From Fluviicola sp. (GTDB lineage: Bacteria > Bacteroidota > Bacteroidia > Flavobacteriales_D > Crocinitomicaceae): a DNA stretch of 64,000 nt. A program made the translations under genes and the position numbers. The notes below the pieces were generated by a model, which saw nothing but the letters and a program-made list of their open reading frames with translations, made no database searches and was not told where the DNA came from. The stretch spans positions 234,894 to 298,893 of the forward strand of contig NVXV01000002.1 in assembly GCA_002734085.1 (NCBI GenBank), in the 5' to 3' direction. How positions within the stretch are numbered: the stretch's first letter is position 1; every line of letters starts with the position of its first letter. Positions 1 to 7,755 of the stretch are shown piece by piece.

Positions 1-42
1 TCCAATAAAAAGATACGCAAAAAGAGAAAACGACGGAAATAA
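1..42 (+). CDS. 3' end of an upstream gene (13 codons)
   Basis: Frame 1 is open from the first base and stops with TAA at 40-42. The visible C-terminal tail is SNKKIRKKRKRRK, a strongly basic end of the kind seen on RNA-binding or ribosome-associated proteins. Too little is present to name it. In many Flavobacteriia a xerC-type recombinase gene precedes the hibernation factor gene, but nothing visible here confirms that. It could also be a chance open stretch. Confidence 0.3.
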   Translation, partial: SNKKIRKKRKRRK

Positions 43-141
43 GTTTTGTTAGCTTCAATTTCGCCAACAATTGATTAAAATAAGTTAAATCTTCAAAAAA
101 ACTGATTGTTTGACATAATCAGTGAATTCTTTATTTGTATC

Positions 142-173
142 TTGTAAGTGTATTAAAAGTGCGATTATCTTCG
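142..173 (+). promoter_or_regulatory. Bacteroidota-type promoter of raiA
   Basis: TTG at 142-144, then 21 bases, then TATCTTCG at 166-173, close to the Bacteroidota -33/-7 consensus (TTTG, TAnnTTTG). The predicted transcript start near 180 leaves a leader of about 28 bases before the raiA ATG at 208. Confidence 0.5.
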
Positions 174-207
174 CAAAATAGTATTAATCAGTAAAAAAAA
201 TAATAAA

Positions 208-522
208 ATGGAAATTCAATTTAACACAGATAAGAATATTGAAGGAAAAGAAAGACTAGAGGCGTATGTTAAAGAACTAGTTGGAGGCTCTTTAAAAAGG
301 TTTGAAGATAGAGTTACTAGATTAGAGGTCTACTTGTCTGATGAAAACTCTCATAAAGAAAGTCAGGATGATAAAAAATGTGTTCTAGAAGCTAGACCAA
401 ATGGAATGAAACCAATCGCAGTTACTTGTCAGGAGGCTACAATTGAAAAGGCAATTAATGGAGCAATTGATAAAATGAAAGCTTCTCTCACAAAAGTAAT
501 TGGTCGATTACAGAATCATTAA
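208..522 (+). CDS. raiA: Ribosome hibernation factor, HPF/RaiA family (short form)
   Basis: A 104-residue protein of the ribosome subunit interface family (S30AE fold), which binds the small-subunit decoding centre of resting ribosomes and blocks translation. The sequence shows the family layout: an N-terminal strand (MEIQFNTDK), a helix, a strand containing RLEVYLSDENS, and a final helix pattern AIEKAINGAIDKM. The length matches the short form without the C-terminal dimerisation domain. It is monocistronic: a promoter lies at 142-173 and a terminator at 546-572. Family assignment is firm; the split between HPF and RaiA sub-names is not. Confidence 0.88.
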   Translation: MEIQFNTDKNIEGKERLEAYVKELVGGSLKRFEDRVTRLEVYLSDENSHKESQDDKKCVLEARPNGMKPIAVTCQEATIEKAINGAIDKMKASLTKVIGRLQNH

Positions 523-545
523 TTAGAAGAAGAATATATTTTGAA

Positions 546-572
546 GCACTACCCTGAGGTGGTGCTTTTTTT
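546..572 (+). terminator. Rho-independent terminator of raiA
   Basis: The arms GCACTACC and GGTGGTGC (one G-T pair) flank a 4-base loop and are followed by seven T (566-572). The hairpin starts 24 bases after the raiA stop. Confidence 0.8.
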
Positions 573-603
573 GCTTTATAATCTAAAATTTAAGGTTATA
601 AAA

Positions 604-630
604 AAACCTTCCGTCGCCGACAGAAGGTTT
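604..630 (-). terminator. Terminator facing raiA, for the minus-strand lipoprotein
   Basis: Arms AAACCTTC (604-611) and GAAGGTTT (623-630) with an inner GTC/GAC stem. Read on the minus strand it is followed by a run of T (complement of the A run at 600-606), so it best serves the gene ending at 702; on the plus strand the T run is poor. Confidence 0.6.
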
Positions 631-667
631 CTTTGTTGTTGTTTGAATTGGTCTATTGACCAGGAAG

Positions 668-697
668 TGATAACCGATCATGCTCAATCGGTTATCA
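668..697 (-). repeat. Perfect 11-bp inverted repeat beside a stop codon
   Basis: Arms TGATAACCGAT (668-678) and ATCGGTTATCA (687-697) with an 8-base loop. It begins 5 bases after the stop of the small lipoprotein gene and has no T run. It may protect the 3' end of the message or be a binding site. Confidence 0.55.
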
Positions 698-701
698 GTG
701 T

Positions 702-875
702 TTATATTGTGCCGTTTTCAATATGATTTGTTTCTGGGGTTGCTTGCTTAATTTCTTTCGCTTCTTTTTTATATTCGTAATATGAATATGCGTCACATAC
801 TCCGTGTCCACCGCAACTTGCAAGTAGTATTGTAATTGAACTTATGGCGAATATTTTCTTTGATAATTTAATCAT
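702..875 (-). CDS. Small lipoprotein, 57 residues
   Basis: Starting at ATG 873-875 gives MIKLSKKIFAISS, a charged N-terminus plus hydrophobic stretch ending in the lipobox LLASC, then about 38 mature residues with a CDAYSYYEYKKEAKEIKQ segment. The upstream in-frame codons (to 914) would spoil the signal peptide, so the internal ATG is preferred. The product is predicted to be exported and lipidated at Cys21. No function is recognised. It is a stand-alone gene followed by an inverted repeat (668-697) and a terminator (604-630), which supports it being real despite its size. Confidence 0.65.
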   Translation of the reverse strand: MIKLSKKIFAISSITILLASCGGHGVCDAYSYYEYKKEAKEIKQATPETNHIENGTI

Positions 876-1063
876 AGCTTTATAGTTTATTGTTGTTGTT
901 ACTTTATAGGGCAATCACTTCATAATATTCCATAAAAAAAAGTAACAATTTTTGAAACTATTTTTTAAAACTTTGTAAATCAGTAATATATAATTAATAT
1001 TTTTCTATTTTGTGTTAGAGTATAAAGTTGAATCAATTCAGGGGATGTCGAAATATACAATTC

Positions 1064-1091
1064 TTGATAATCAATTTTTTTCGTAACTTTA
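1064..1091 (+). promoter_or_regulatory. Possible promoter of the T9SS cargo gene
   Basis: TTG at 1064-1066, 17 bases, then TAACTTTA at 1084-1091, an imperfect TAnnTTTG. The predicted start near 1097 fits the preferred ATG at 1115 and argues against the longer reading frame from 1028. Confidence 0.3.
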
Positions 1092-1114
1092 TTAGTTCAA
1101 ATAAACGACAAGCA

Positions 1115-3199
1115 ATGAGAAGAACTCTGTTTTTATTATTACTATCTCTCTTAAGTGTTAATGCAAATGCGCAAGATTTTAATAAATCAGCTTTCAATAT
1201 TGAAAAGAAAAGGACGGTTAATCCAAGGGAAATAGAACCCGATTTCAATGCTACAATTACTCATTTAGAAGCCCCTAATCCTGATGGAAATTCATCAAAG
1301 GCATATCTATTGCAACAGAAAAGAGCATCTCGAGAATATTTTAAAAACTTTAAACCTCAAACGAGTCATGAGCGTCTAAAAACGAATGGACAAATAGAGA
1401 TAGGCACCACTTTTATTCCAACTCGTTGGACTCCGATAGGAACAAGTTTTCCTTTATATGGAGGGATTCCTAGTGATAACACTTTGGCTGTTTCAAATGA
1501 TGATATTGTTATGGTTTCAATGAATTCACTTGTTTATGCACATGATTTAAAAGAAGATACAGCTGTTTTTGAAAATTATCAAATCAATTTGCGATCATTT
1601 GTTGGAGGGAGTATGAATAGTTTTTATTACGATCCAAAATTGATTTATGATCCAGTTGAAGATCGTTTTGTTTTGGTACTTCTTAAAGACAACACTCCTG
1701 CAAGTAGTGAGGTTATTGTGTGTTTCAGTACTACAAACGACCCGAGAGATCCATGGAACATTTATAGTTTACCAGGGAATCCTTTAAATAATAATAGATG
1801 GACAGATTTTCCAGCGATTTCAATTACACAAGATAAGTTGTATTTTACCGGAAATTTAATTGTTCCTAATGAGCCATGGCAAACTGGATTTGATGGTTCT
1901 ATAATTTGGGAAATGGATAAAATGGCTGGTTTTTCTGGAGAGTCATCAATAAATGCAACGCTGTATGATGATATTATGTATAATGATACTTTTATAAGGA
2001 ACCTACATACGGTTCAAGGAGGAGATGGTAACGCTAATACTTTATTTCTTCTTTCTAACCGCAATTTTGACATCCAGAATGACACGATATTCTTCCTGGA
2101 ATTAACGGATGGAAACTTATATATTGAACCATTGATAACGGATGTACCTTATGGTGTTCCTCCCAATGCTCGTCAGGTTGATACGGATACTTCAGATGCA
2201 GACAATGGGCTTCAAACAAACGATGCAAGAGTGCTTGGTGCAGTTATTATCGATGATGAGATTCAATTCGTTGGTAATACGATCAATCCTCAAACTGGAT
2301 TCTCCGCAATTTACCATGGGGTGGTGTCAAATATATATGATTCGGCCTCTGTTTCTGGAAACATTATAGGTGATTCTATTAAAGATTTTGGCTATCCTAA
2401 TATTGCTTGGTCTGGAAATGAACCGTGCGACAGAGAAGTTATTATAGGGTTTAATCACACTTCATATACTGATTATCCTGGTGTTTCAGCAGTTTTTTGT
2501 AACAATGATAGAGCTTATTCTGAAGTATTAGAAGTCCAGCAAGGTCAAAACTACGTTGATCGACTTCCGGGTGGTTATGAACGTTGGGGAGATTATTTTG
2601 GACTCCAAAGGAAATTTAATACAGAAAGCACTACTTACGCATTTGGATACCTAGCAATGGAAAATAAAAAGAATAGTGGTTTCTGTGCTGAGCTGTTTAG
2701 CCCTGATTCGACCAAAATCTGGCTAAATTTCTCAGTTCAAGAACCTCAAAATTATTGTAATAATACTATAGAGGCAGAAGTTGTCTCAGGTCAAGCCCCA
2801 TATACTTTTGTTTGGAATGAGGGTTCTGAAACAAGCGATAACACTTTTTCAGGAGTTTGTGCAAATGACACTATTACTTGCTCAGTAACAGATTCTAGAG
2901 GATGTACAAGAACAACCAAATACGTGGTTCCAATTTCACCATTGGAAAATGGAAACATCTACCCAAACCCTACAGCTGATGAAGCAGCCGTCCAGTTTGA
3001 AGTTACAACTGATACAAAAATAACTGCAACACTTTATGATGACAACGGAAGACTTGTCAAAGAGATTGCAACACTTCCCGTTAAAAAGGGGCTGAACGAG
3101 TTTAGCTTTTCATTACAACCATTATCTTCAGGAATATATAACCTAATATTAACAGAAGGAGATAACATTATTGAATCCCTAAAAGTTATTAAGAACTAG
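1115..3199 (+). CDS. Secreted protein with type IX secretion sorting domain
   Basis: A 694-residue exported protein. The start at ATG 1115 gives a clean signal peptide (MRRTLFLLLLSLLSV, cleavage near NANAQ); the frame is open back to 1028 but that extension has no signal character. The body contains DPKLIYDPVEDRFVL and repeated aromatic strands of the kind found in large secreted beta proteins, perhaps a propeller. A SprB-like segment (FVWNEGSETSDNTFSG) comes next, and the last ~75 residues (from NIYPNPTADEA) are a typical T9SS type A C-terminal sorting domain. It is therefore predicted to cross the outer membrane through the T9SS. No catalytic motif is recognised. It overlaps the next gene tail to tail by 4 bases. 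Confidence 0.8.
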   Translation: MRRTLFLLLLSLLSVNANAQDFNKSAFNIEKKRTVNPREIEPDFNATITHLEAPNPDGNSSKAYLLQQKRASREYFKNFKPQTSHERLKTNGQIEIGTTFIPTRWTPIGTSFPLYGGIPSDNTLAVSNDDIVMVSMNSLVYAHDLKEDTAVFENYQINLRSFVGGSMNSFYYDPKLIYDPVEDRFVLVLLKDNTPASSEVIVCFSTTNDPRDPWNIYSLPGNPLNNNRWTDFPAISITQDKLYFTGNLIVPNEPWQTGFDGSIIWEMDKMAGFSGESSINATLYDDIMYNDTFIRNLHTVQGGDGNANTLFLLSNRNFDIQNDTIFFLELTDGNLYIEPLITDVPYGVPPNARQVDTDTSDADNGLQTNDARVLGAVIIDDEIQFVGNTINPQTGFSAIYHGVVSNIYDSASVSGNIIGDSIKDFGYPNIAWSGNEPCDREVIIGFNHTSYTDYPGVSAVFCNNDRAYSEVLEVQQGQNYVDRLPGGYERWGDYFGLQRKFNTESTTYAFGYLAMENKKNSGFCAELFSPDSTKIWLNFSVQEPQNYCNNTIEAEVVSGQAPYTFVWNEGSETSDNTFSGVCANDTITCSVTDSRGCTRTTKYVVPISPLENGNIYPNPTADEAAVQFEVTTDTKITATLYDDNGRLVKEIATLPVKKGLNEFSFSLQPLSSGIYNLILTEGDNIIESLKVIKN

Positions 3200-4077
3200 T
3201 TTCTCGAAATAAATAATTTTTTCGAAAGTGGTTTGTTGTCAATAAATACCGTTGTGATATATATTCCATCCCTAATATCATTAGGTAGTCTAAGCATTTC
3301 TGAATACACTCCTGGGGCAAAATGATTTACATTTTTAAAGTAAACGGACTTCCCGTCTAAACTAACAACATTAAAAGAAATGTTTGAGGGACTACTTATT
3401 TCAAAATCGGTGAGAATAGCATTCTTCTGCGCTGAATATAATACTTCAAGACTTTCACTTATACTTTCTTCATTTACACTTGAAACATCAGGTGCAGAGA
3501 AGGTGTGTTGAGAAAGATAAATAACATCACCTTGATTCGTAGCCGATGAGTTTGTTTTATTAGTAGCAACGTAAAATGTTACATCACCACCTTCTATTGG
3601 GGACTCCCAATCAAACGTCCATGTGTTTAAAGATGTTCCATTTGACGTGTGTGTAACATAATCTCGATTTAATAATCCACTTGCGACAAATTTAGTATTA
3701 GTATTATCAGTAATAGTAAAAGTACCAGCCATCTCATTGTCACTATGCAAAGCCACTAATTGAAAACCATTTTTTGAGGCATCATCTGTTAGCGTTAATG
3801 TCATAGGAACTGTTTCTCCAGCGGTATAATCAGTTCCACCACCATTAAGAACAAGATCGTTAACTGGGTTGCCATCTTGTGTAGATCCAGAGTGACAAGC
3901 TGTACAATTCGTTTCACCAGGAGCACCTGTTCGACCAGAAGGAGCACCACCTGTATTCAGTACAGATTGATCGTGATACTTTTTAATGTTTGTTTTTATG
4001 TCAGCACTAATTAATATAAAGCACAGTATTGAAATTGAGACTACTCCAAAAGTAGTTGTGTATATTTTTTTTTTCAT
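3196..4077 (-). CDS. Exported monohaem protein, choice-of-anchor V type, with T9SS-like C-terminus
   Basis: 293 residues with an N-terminal hydrophobic segment (8-25), then GAPSGRTGAPGETNCTACHSG, in which C58-x-x-C61-H62 is a c-type haem attachment motif. This arrangement is that of the Reelin-like/choice-of-anchor V proteins of Bacteroidota. A beta-sandwich region follows (about 75-195), and the C-terminal ~85 residues resemble a T9SS type A sorting domain (GVYSEM...DGIYITTVF...KLFIS). It is the last gene of a minus-strand run 6366-3196 and lies 10 bases after the haem lipoprotein gene, so it was probably made together with the cytochrome and barrel upstream. Haem binding is inferred from the motif alone. 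Confidence 0.72.
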   Translation of the reverse strand: MKKKIYTTTFGVVSISILCFILISADIKTNIKKYHDQSVLNTGGAPSGRTGAPGETNCTACHSGSTQDGNPVNDLVLNGGGTDYTAGETVPMTLTLTDDASKNGFQLVALHSDNEMAGTFTITDNTNTKFVASGLLNRDYVTHTSNGTSLNTWTFDWESPIEGGDVTFYVATNKTNSSATNQGDVIYLSQHTFSAPDVSSVNEESISESLEVLYSAQKNAILTDFEISSPSNISFNVVSLDGKSVYFKNVNHFAPGVYSEMLRLPNDIRDGIYITTVFIDNKPLSKKLFISRN

Positions 4078-4087
4078 GTTTTTTAGT

Positions 4088-4441
4088 TTAATTATTTAAT
4101 TTTCCTTGTTTTATCCAACAGTCAAAAGTTTGTATCAGTGAATCAGTAAGTTTTGGAGCTCCTTGTGGCATAGGAGAACTTGTCTCATGACGCATTGCAG
4201 CTAGCATAATATCAGCATGCTGATCAACTTGTTGGTGTGTTTCAAAAACATATCCTCCAGATTGACTACCTGCATTGTGACAGCCAGATGTTGAACAGTT
4301 GGTAGATAATATTGGAAGCACATCATCAGAAAAAGATCGCTCTTCTGGACATTCTTCTTCTACAGGTATAATTTCTTCCACCTTGTCTTTTCTGCAACTT
4401 AGAGTTACAAAAAATAATATGGGTACAATAAGATATTTCAT
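4088..4441 (-). CDS. Haem-motif lipoprotein, cytochrome c-like
   Basis: 117 residues. MKYLIVPILFFVTLSC is a lipoprotein signal with Cys16 at the lipobox. The mature part has SFSDDVLPILSTNC then C49-STSG-C54-H55, a CX4CH haem motif common in Bacteroidota cytochrome-like lipoproteins, and a possible axial Met in SPMPQGAP. The C-terminal helix LIQTFDCWIKQG fits the last helix of a small cytochrome c domain. The gene sits 3 bases from the barrel gene upstream and 10 bases from the monohaem gene downstream. It is likely an electron-transfer lipoprotein of the periplasm or outer membrane. Confidence 0.7.
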   Translation of the reverse strand: MKYLIVPILFFVTLSCRKDKVEEIIPVEEECPEERSFSDDVLPILSTNCSTSGCHNAGSQSGGYVFETHQQVDQHADIMLAAMRHETSSPMPQGAPKLTDSLIQTFDCWIKQGKLNN

Positions 4442-4444
4442 TTT

Positions 4445-5320
4445 CTAATATTTAAAAGTTCTAGAAATACTAAATCCAAGTCGGAATTCTCCTTCCAACC
4501 AATCAGATTGGGTTAAAGCGATATATTGAAGTTCTCCAAAACCTCGTGCATTTGTAAAGTTGATTGTGAAATGGTGACCGTTTGTAATCCACTCCATTGC
4601 AACTCCAATACTATTTGTATAGTCTTGTCTTAAACCACTTTGATTAAATGCGTAAAAGTATTCACCAATTATACCGATGCTTTTACTTAAACGAATTCTC
4701 GCTGCAGCACCAAGTGCTACCAGGCTATTTTGATCATTTTGTTCTACTAAATTTCTATGAACAAAGGAAGGCATAAGCGCCATACTAAAACGTGGGTGAA
4801 ATTTTCTAGCGATTGTTAACTGGGATGAATACATTAAACGGTGAGAAAATCTTTCAAAATTTGTTACCGATGTAATATCTTCACTACTATTCATGTATGT
4901 TCCATAAATGGACGTGGTAAATGAAGCAGAAATTGGCATGCTGTTATCTTCAGTTTGTGTCAAAAATCTATATTTTGCATAACCTTCCAAAAGAGATGTG
5001 TAGGGCTGAGAAGCTCCCTTCATTCGAGCAAAACCAAACATGATTTTATCTGTCAGTGCCATATCAAACCCCATGCGGATATCAGCAGCATTATCAAATC
5101 CAAATCCAGTTTGAACACCTCCCAAATCACCTAACATGTCACCAAATCTATGCGAGATGATGTAACGCCACTCTCTTTTTTGAAGTGTTTCTGTCGAGTG
5201 TCCATTGATAATGTGAACATTTGAAAAAGTTTCAGAAACAATTTTTTTCTCTTCTTCCTGAGCTCCTAGATTTAAAGTACAGGAAAGTATAGTTCCAATT
5301 AATAGTAATTCTTTTTTCAT
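4445..5320 (-). CDS. Outer-membrane beta-barrel protein, DUF5777 family
   Basis: 291 residues with signal peptide MKKELLLIGTILSCTLNLGAQ. The mature chain alternates polar and hydrophobic residues in about ten strand-like segments and ends in an aromatic residue (SISRTFKY), both marks of an outer-membrane barrel. The pattern HRFGDMLGDLGG and NAADIRMGFDMALTDK matches what I recall of DUF5777. Its start overlaps the stop of the diheme cytochrome gene (ATGA at 5317-5320), indicating translational coupling. In this setting it may be the outer-membrane partner of the haem proteins; the family has no established function that I know of. Confidence 0.7.
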   Translation of the reverse strand: MKKELLLIGTILSCTLNLGAQEEEKKIVSETFSNVHIINGHSTETLQKREWRYIISHRFGDMLGDLGGVQTGFGFDNAADIRMGFDMALTDKIMFGFARMKGASQPYTSLLEGYAKYRFLTQTEDNSMPISASFTTSIYGTYMNSSEDITSVTNFERFSHRLMYSSQLTIARKFHPRFSMALMPSFVHRNLVEQNDQNSLVALGAAARIRLSKSIGIIGEYFYAFNQSGLRQDYTNSIGVAMEWITNGHHFTINFTNARGFGELQYIALTQSDWLEGEFRLGFSISRTFKY

Positions 5321-6366
5321 TTTTTCGCGAGTTCTTTTATGTACGACATCAAATCTTCTAATTGTTGACTAGACATTTTTTCCTTTGTGTAAAGTGGCAT
5401 ATATTGTTGTCTGCCAACTATTGGGTAAGTTCCCCATCGAACCACTTGATAAATTGATAAATCATCATATCCTTTTCTATGTTTCCAGAGATATTGTCCA
5501 GATAAAACATCATCATCTAAATTTAAAAAAGTAACTCGACTGTTTTTATGACAAAACATACATCCACTTTCATAAATCTTTCTTCCATTCTCAACATCTC
5601 CTCCTTCACCATATTTTCTTTCACTTTCTGCTTTCGATCCTGTAAAGGTAGCTCCATAGGCTTGAACATATTTCGATTGCAATAATTTTAAAGTTTCTTT
5701 ATCTTGACCTCCGTTTTTAATTGATGACTGAATTTTATTAAGCTCGGAATCGCTTAAATTAAGGTCTTTAAGTTTAAGTTCTTGACTTTTGTAATAGTGC
5801 ATGATAGCATTTAATTCCCAATCTACTAGAGGTCTACCAGAGGCACAGTATTCGGCACATAATTGAATTGCGTTCTCTAAAGTATCTCGGGCATCTACTA
5901 CTAAGTCTCCGTACTTCTTATCATAGTCATCATTGTAATACTTATCTCGATTATAAATCCCATAAAAAGTAGAGCCAGGTGTGTAAGGAAGGCCTTTTTT
6001 TACTAAATAATCTAATCTATTTTGAGGGTCCAAATCGGTTAAACTCTCTGTTTCCTTAACTAAATTATGACAGTCTGTACAATTGAAATAAGATGAAATT
6101 AATGAGCCGTTTTTCCCGTTGTATGACGCTTTACCTTCTTTAATTAATAATTCTCCAGCCTCTGCCAATTCCGGGTCAAATTCTTTCATATGGTGGTTTG
6201 GCTTTTCACCACCTAATGCAATTTCAACATCAACCAAATTCTGACTTTTAATTTCTGAAGATAATGCCTCGATTTTTTCAATTTCAGAGCTAGAGCTATA
6301 TATAAAACCATAACCGATTGCAGACGAAACAATCAGTAAAAAAAGTATGTTGTTTTTAAATTTCAT
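5317..6366 (-). CDS. Diheme c-type cytochrome, SoxA-like organisation
   Basis: Starting at ATG 6364-6366 gives 349 residues beginning MKFKNNILFLLIVSS, a membrane anchor or signal; the frame extends to 6396 but without signal character. Two haem motifs are visible: C96-TD-C99-H100 and C269-MF-C272-H273, with Met323 in QQYMP as a likely sixth ligand of the second haem. Between them lies DARDTLENAIQLC...GRPLVDWE, a pattern shared with SoxA-type diheme cytochromes (R-rich helix, C, DWE). No SoxXYZB genes are nearby, so a role in thiosulfate oxidation is not supported here. It is the first gene of the haem operon, probably a periplasmic electron carrier. Confidence 0.75.
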   Translation of the reverse strand: MKFKNNILFLLIVSSAIGYGFIYSSSSEIEKIEALSSEIKSQNLVDVEIALGGEKPNHHMKEFDPELAEAGELLIKEGKASYNGKNGSLISSYFNCTDCHNLVKETESLTDLDPQNRLDYLVKKGLPYTPGSTFYGIYNRDKYYNDDYDKKYGDLVVDARDTLENAIQLCAEYCASGRPLVDWELNAIMHYYKSQELKLKDLNLSDSELNKIQSSIKNGGQDKETLKLLQSKYVQAYGATFTGSKAESERKYGEGGDVENGRKIYESGCMFCHKNSRVTFLNLDDDVLSGQYLWKHRKGYDDLSIYQVVRWGTYPIVGRQQYMPLYTKEKMSSQQLEDLMSYIKELAKK

Positions 6367-6543
6367 AGTTGTTAAAATCAAATACGTAATTGTCATTCAA
6401 TTGGTTTGACTAAATTAGAATTTTTATTAAAACAATTTATGTTTAGTCAGTAAATAGTCATAATTATTTCATTAGTAAGACAAAATAAGTGTCAAAACTT
6501 TATTTTTTTGCACTTTTCGAGTCTATAATTATCAAAGCAGGTC

Positions 6544-7107
6544 ATGCAAAAGTTAGATATTCGAACAGAATTTAAAGAGAAAAGAAAGTCTTTGTCACTT
6601 GAAGATAAGACAAATCAATCTAAGAAAATTGCGCAGGTTATTGTAGATAATTTTAATATAGATAATAAGATTGTTAGTGCTTATCTTCCGATAGAGCGAT
6701 TTAATGAAATTGATACATCTTTTTTAATTCATAAATTAAAGAAAGCAAAAGCTAAAATTTATATTCCAGTTTCAGATTTTAATACCTTAGAATTAAAGCA
6801 CCTTAGTTACGATGACAATACAATTATTAAAAATAATGAATGGGGAATCCCAGAACCAATGAATGGAGAAAGTATTGGACCATTTGGATTTGATATTGTA
6901 TTTGTCCCACTACTTGCAGTAGATGTGGAAGGATATCGAGTGGGGTATGGAAAAGGCTTTTATGATCGTTTCTTGTCTCAATGTAGAAGTGATACAATTT
7001 TTATTGGATTGAATTATTTTGAGAATTTAGTAGAAATAGATGATTTGAACGATAGCGATATACCCATTCACTTCCTCGTTACACCAAATAAAATCTTAAA
7101 ATTTTGA
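6544..7107 (+). CDS. 5-formyltetrahydrofolate cyclo-ligase
   Basis: 187 residues, the usual length. It converts 5-formyl-THF to 5,10-methenyl-THF using ATP in folate metabolism. The ATP-binding signature RVGYGKGFYDRF is complete near residue 138, and the N-terminal K/R-rich helix (RTEFKEKRKSL) and FVPLLAVD segment are typical. In many bacteria this gene (ygfA) lies next to zapA and the 6S RNA gene, and the same association is seen here over 1.5 kb. The ATG at 6544 is preceded by a divergent intergenic region shared with the cytochrome operon. Confidence 0.9.
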   Translation: MQKLDIRTEFKEKRKSLSLEDKTNQSKKIAQVIVDNFNIDNKIVSAYLPIERFNEIDTSFLIHKLKKAKAKIYIPVSDFNTLELKHLSYDDNTIIKNNEWGIPEPMNGESIGPFGFDIVFVPLLAVDVEGYRVGYGKGFYDRFLSQCRSDTIFIGLNYFENLVEIDDLNDSDIPIHFLVTPNKILKF

Positions 7108-7317
7108 ATATTTTAGTATACGTAACACCAACCATATTGGAATTATACTTCTCACTTGGAAGTATTAAAATTTAACATTTCGTAAAATTAGTTCAAAAAA
7201 TTAACAAGTAAAACCTTATTTTTTGAATAATAAATAATGATATTTGAGTTGTGATTGTAAGCAAACACATTTGATGTGTAAACTTTATGATTACTCCAAT
7301 AAGTAGTTTTAGCAAAT

Positions 7318-7349
7318 CAAAGTCCTGCATTGAAAAATGCAGGACTTTG
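7318..7349 (+). terminator. Perfect 14-bp hairpin with GAAA loop
   Basis: Arms CAAAGTCCTGCATT and AATGCAGGACTTTG enclose the tetraloop GAAA. TATTTT follows on the plus strand, a weak T run. It lies 211 bases after the cyclo-ligase stop, so it ends either a long leader-type 3' end or an independent small RNA. Confidence 0.65.
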
Positions 7350-7406
7350 TATTTTAAATAGTTTTTCAGGTCTAAATTTTTCAATTGTAAAATAAGCTTA
7401 AAATAA

Positions 7407-7437
7407 TTGGATTATAATCTTACGAATACTACATTTG
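7407..7437 (+). promoter_or_regulatory. Promoter of the coiled-coil/zapA operon
   Basis: TTG at 7407-7409, 20 bases, then TACATTTG at 7430-7437, an exact TAnnTTTG. The predicted transcript start is near 7443, 14 bases before the ATG at 7457. Confidence 0.6.
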
Positions 7438-7456
7438 TAATCATCGATATTTAAAA

Positions 7457-7750
7457 ATGGAAGAGGTTCGAAAAGTCATAGGAGAAATTGAACAGAAAAT
7501 CGCTAAAATGCGGGGTTCGATGGATGGTATGAAGTCAGAAAATGAAACTCTGAAGTCAGAAATTGATTTGCTAGCGGAGAAATTGAAAATGCGTGAAGAG
7601 GAAGCAAAGGAATTTAAATTGAAATACGATGATTTGTTGCAGAAAAGCGAACATTTAGACTCTCATATTGAAAAGGATGATGATCAAAATGCTCAAATTG
7701 ATGCACTTGTTAGGGAAATTGATGACTGTATTGGTCGCTTGAAAGAATAA
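7457..7750 (+). CDS. Small coiled-coil protein upstream of ZapA
   Basis: 97 residues, almost wholly heptad-patterned helix (KVIGEIEQKIAKM through SEIDLLAEKLKMREEE), with no signal peptide. Size, charge and position immediately before zapA (5 bases) suggest a cell-division accessory protein comparable in shape to ZapB, but there is no clear sequence identity to that family. Co-transcription with zapA from the promoter at 7407-7437 is likely. Confidence 0.7.
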   Translation: MEEVRKVIGEIEQKIAKMRGSMDGMKSENETLKSEIDLLAEKLKMREEEAKEFKLKYDDLLQKSEHLDSHIEKDDDQNAQIDALVREIDDCIGRLKE

Positions 7751-7755
7751 TTATT

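Larger units (their letters stand above)
7108..7456 (+). other. 349-base intergenic gap with four hairpins; possible small RNA
   Basis: No convincing protein gene fits. Inverted repeats seen in order: CCAA/TTGG at about 7130-7142, ATACTTC/GAAGTAT at about 7147-7167, ACACAT/ATGTGT at about 7266-7280, and a perfect 14-bp stem at 7318-7349. Hairpins followed by a terminator-like stem suggest a small RNA or a long structured 3' region of the preceding gene. The last ~55 bases hold the promoter of the coiled-coil/zapA operon. Confidence 0.4.

Noticed and set aside
541..726. 61-codon open frame on the plus strand
   Set aside because: It runs straight through the raiA terminator and the two hairpins of the minus-strand lipoprotein, with no signal or domain features.
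1028..1114. Longer N-terminus of the 1115-3199 cargo protein
   Set aside because: The signal peptide begins at 1115; upstream residues are not signal-like and would lie before a promoter-like box at 1064-1091.
7193..7384. 63-codon minus-strand open frame in the structured gap
   Set aside because: It crosses the 14-bp hairpin and has no recognisable start context or domain; the hairpin-rich gap is better read as non-coding.
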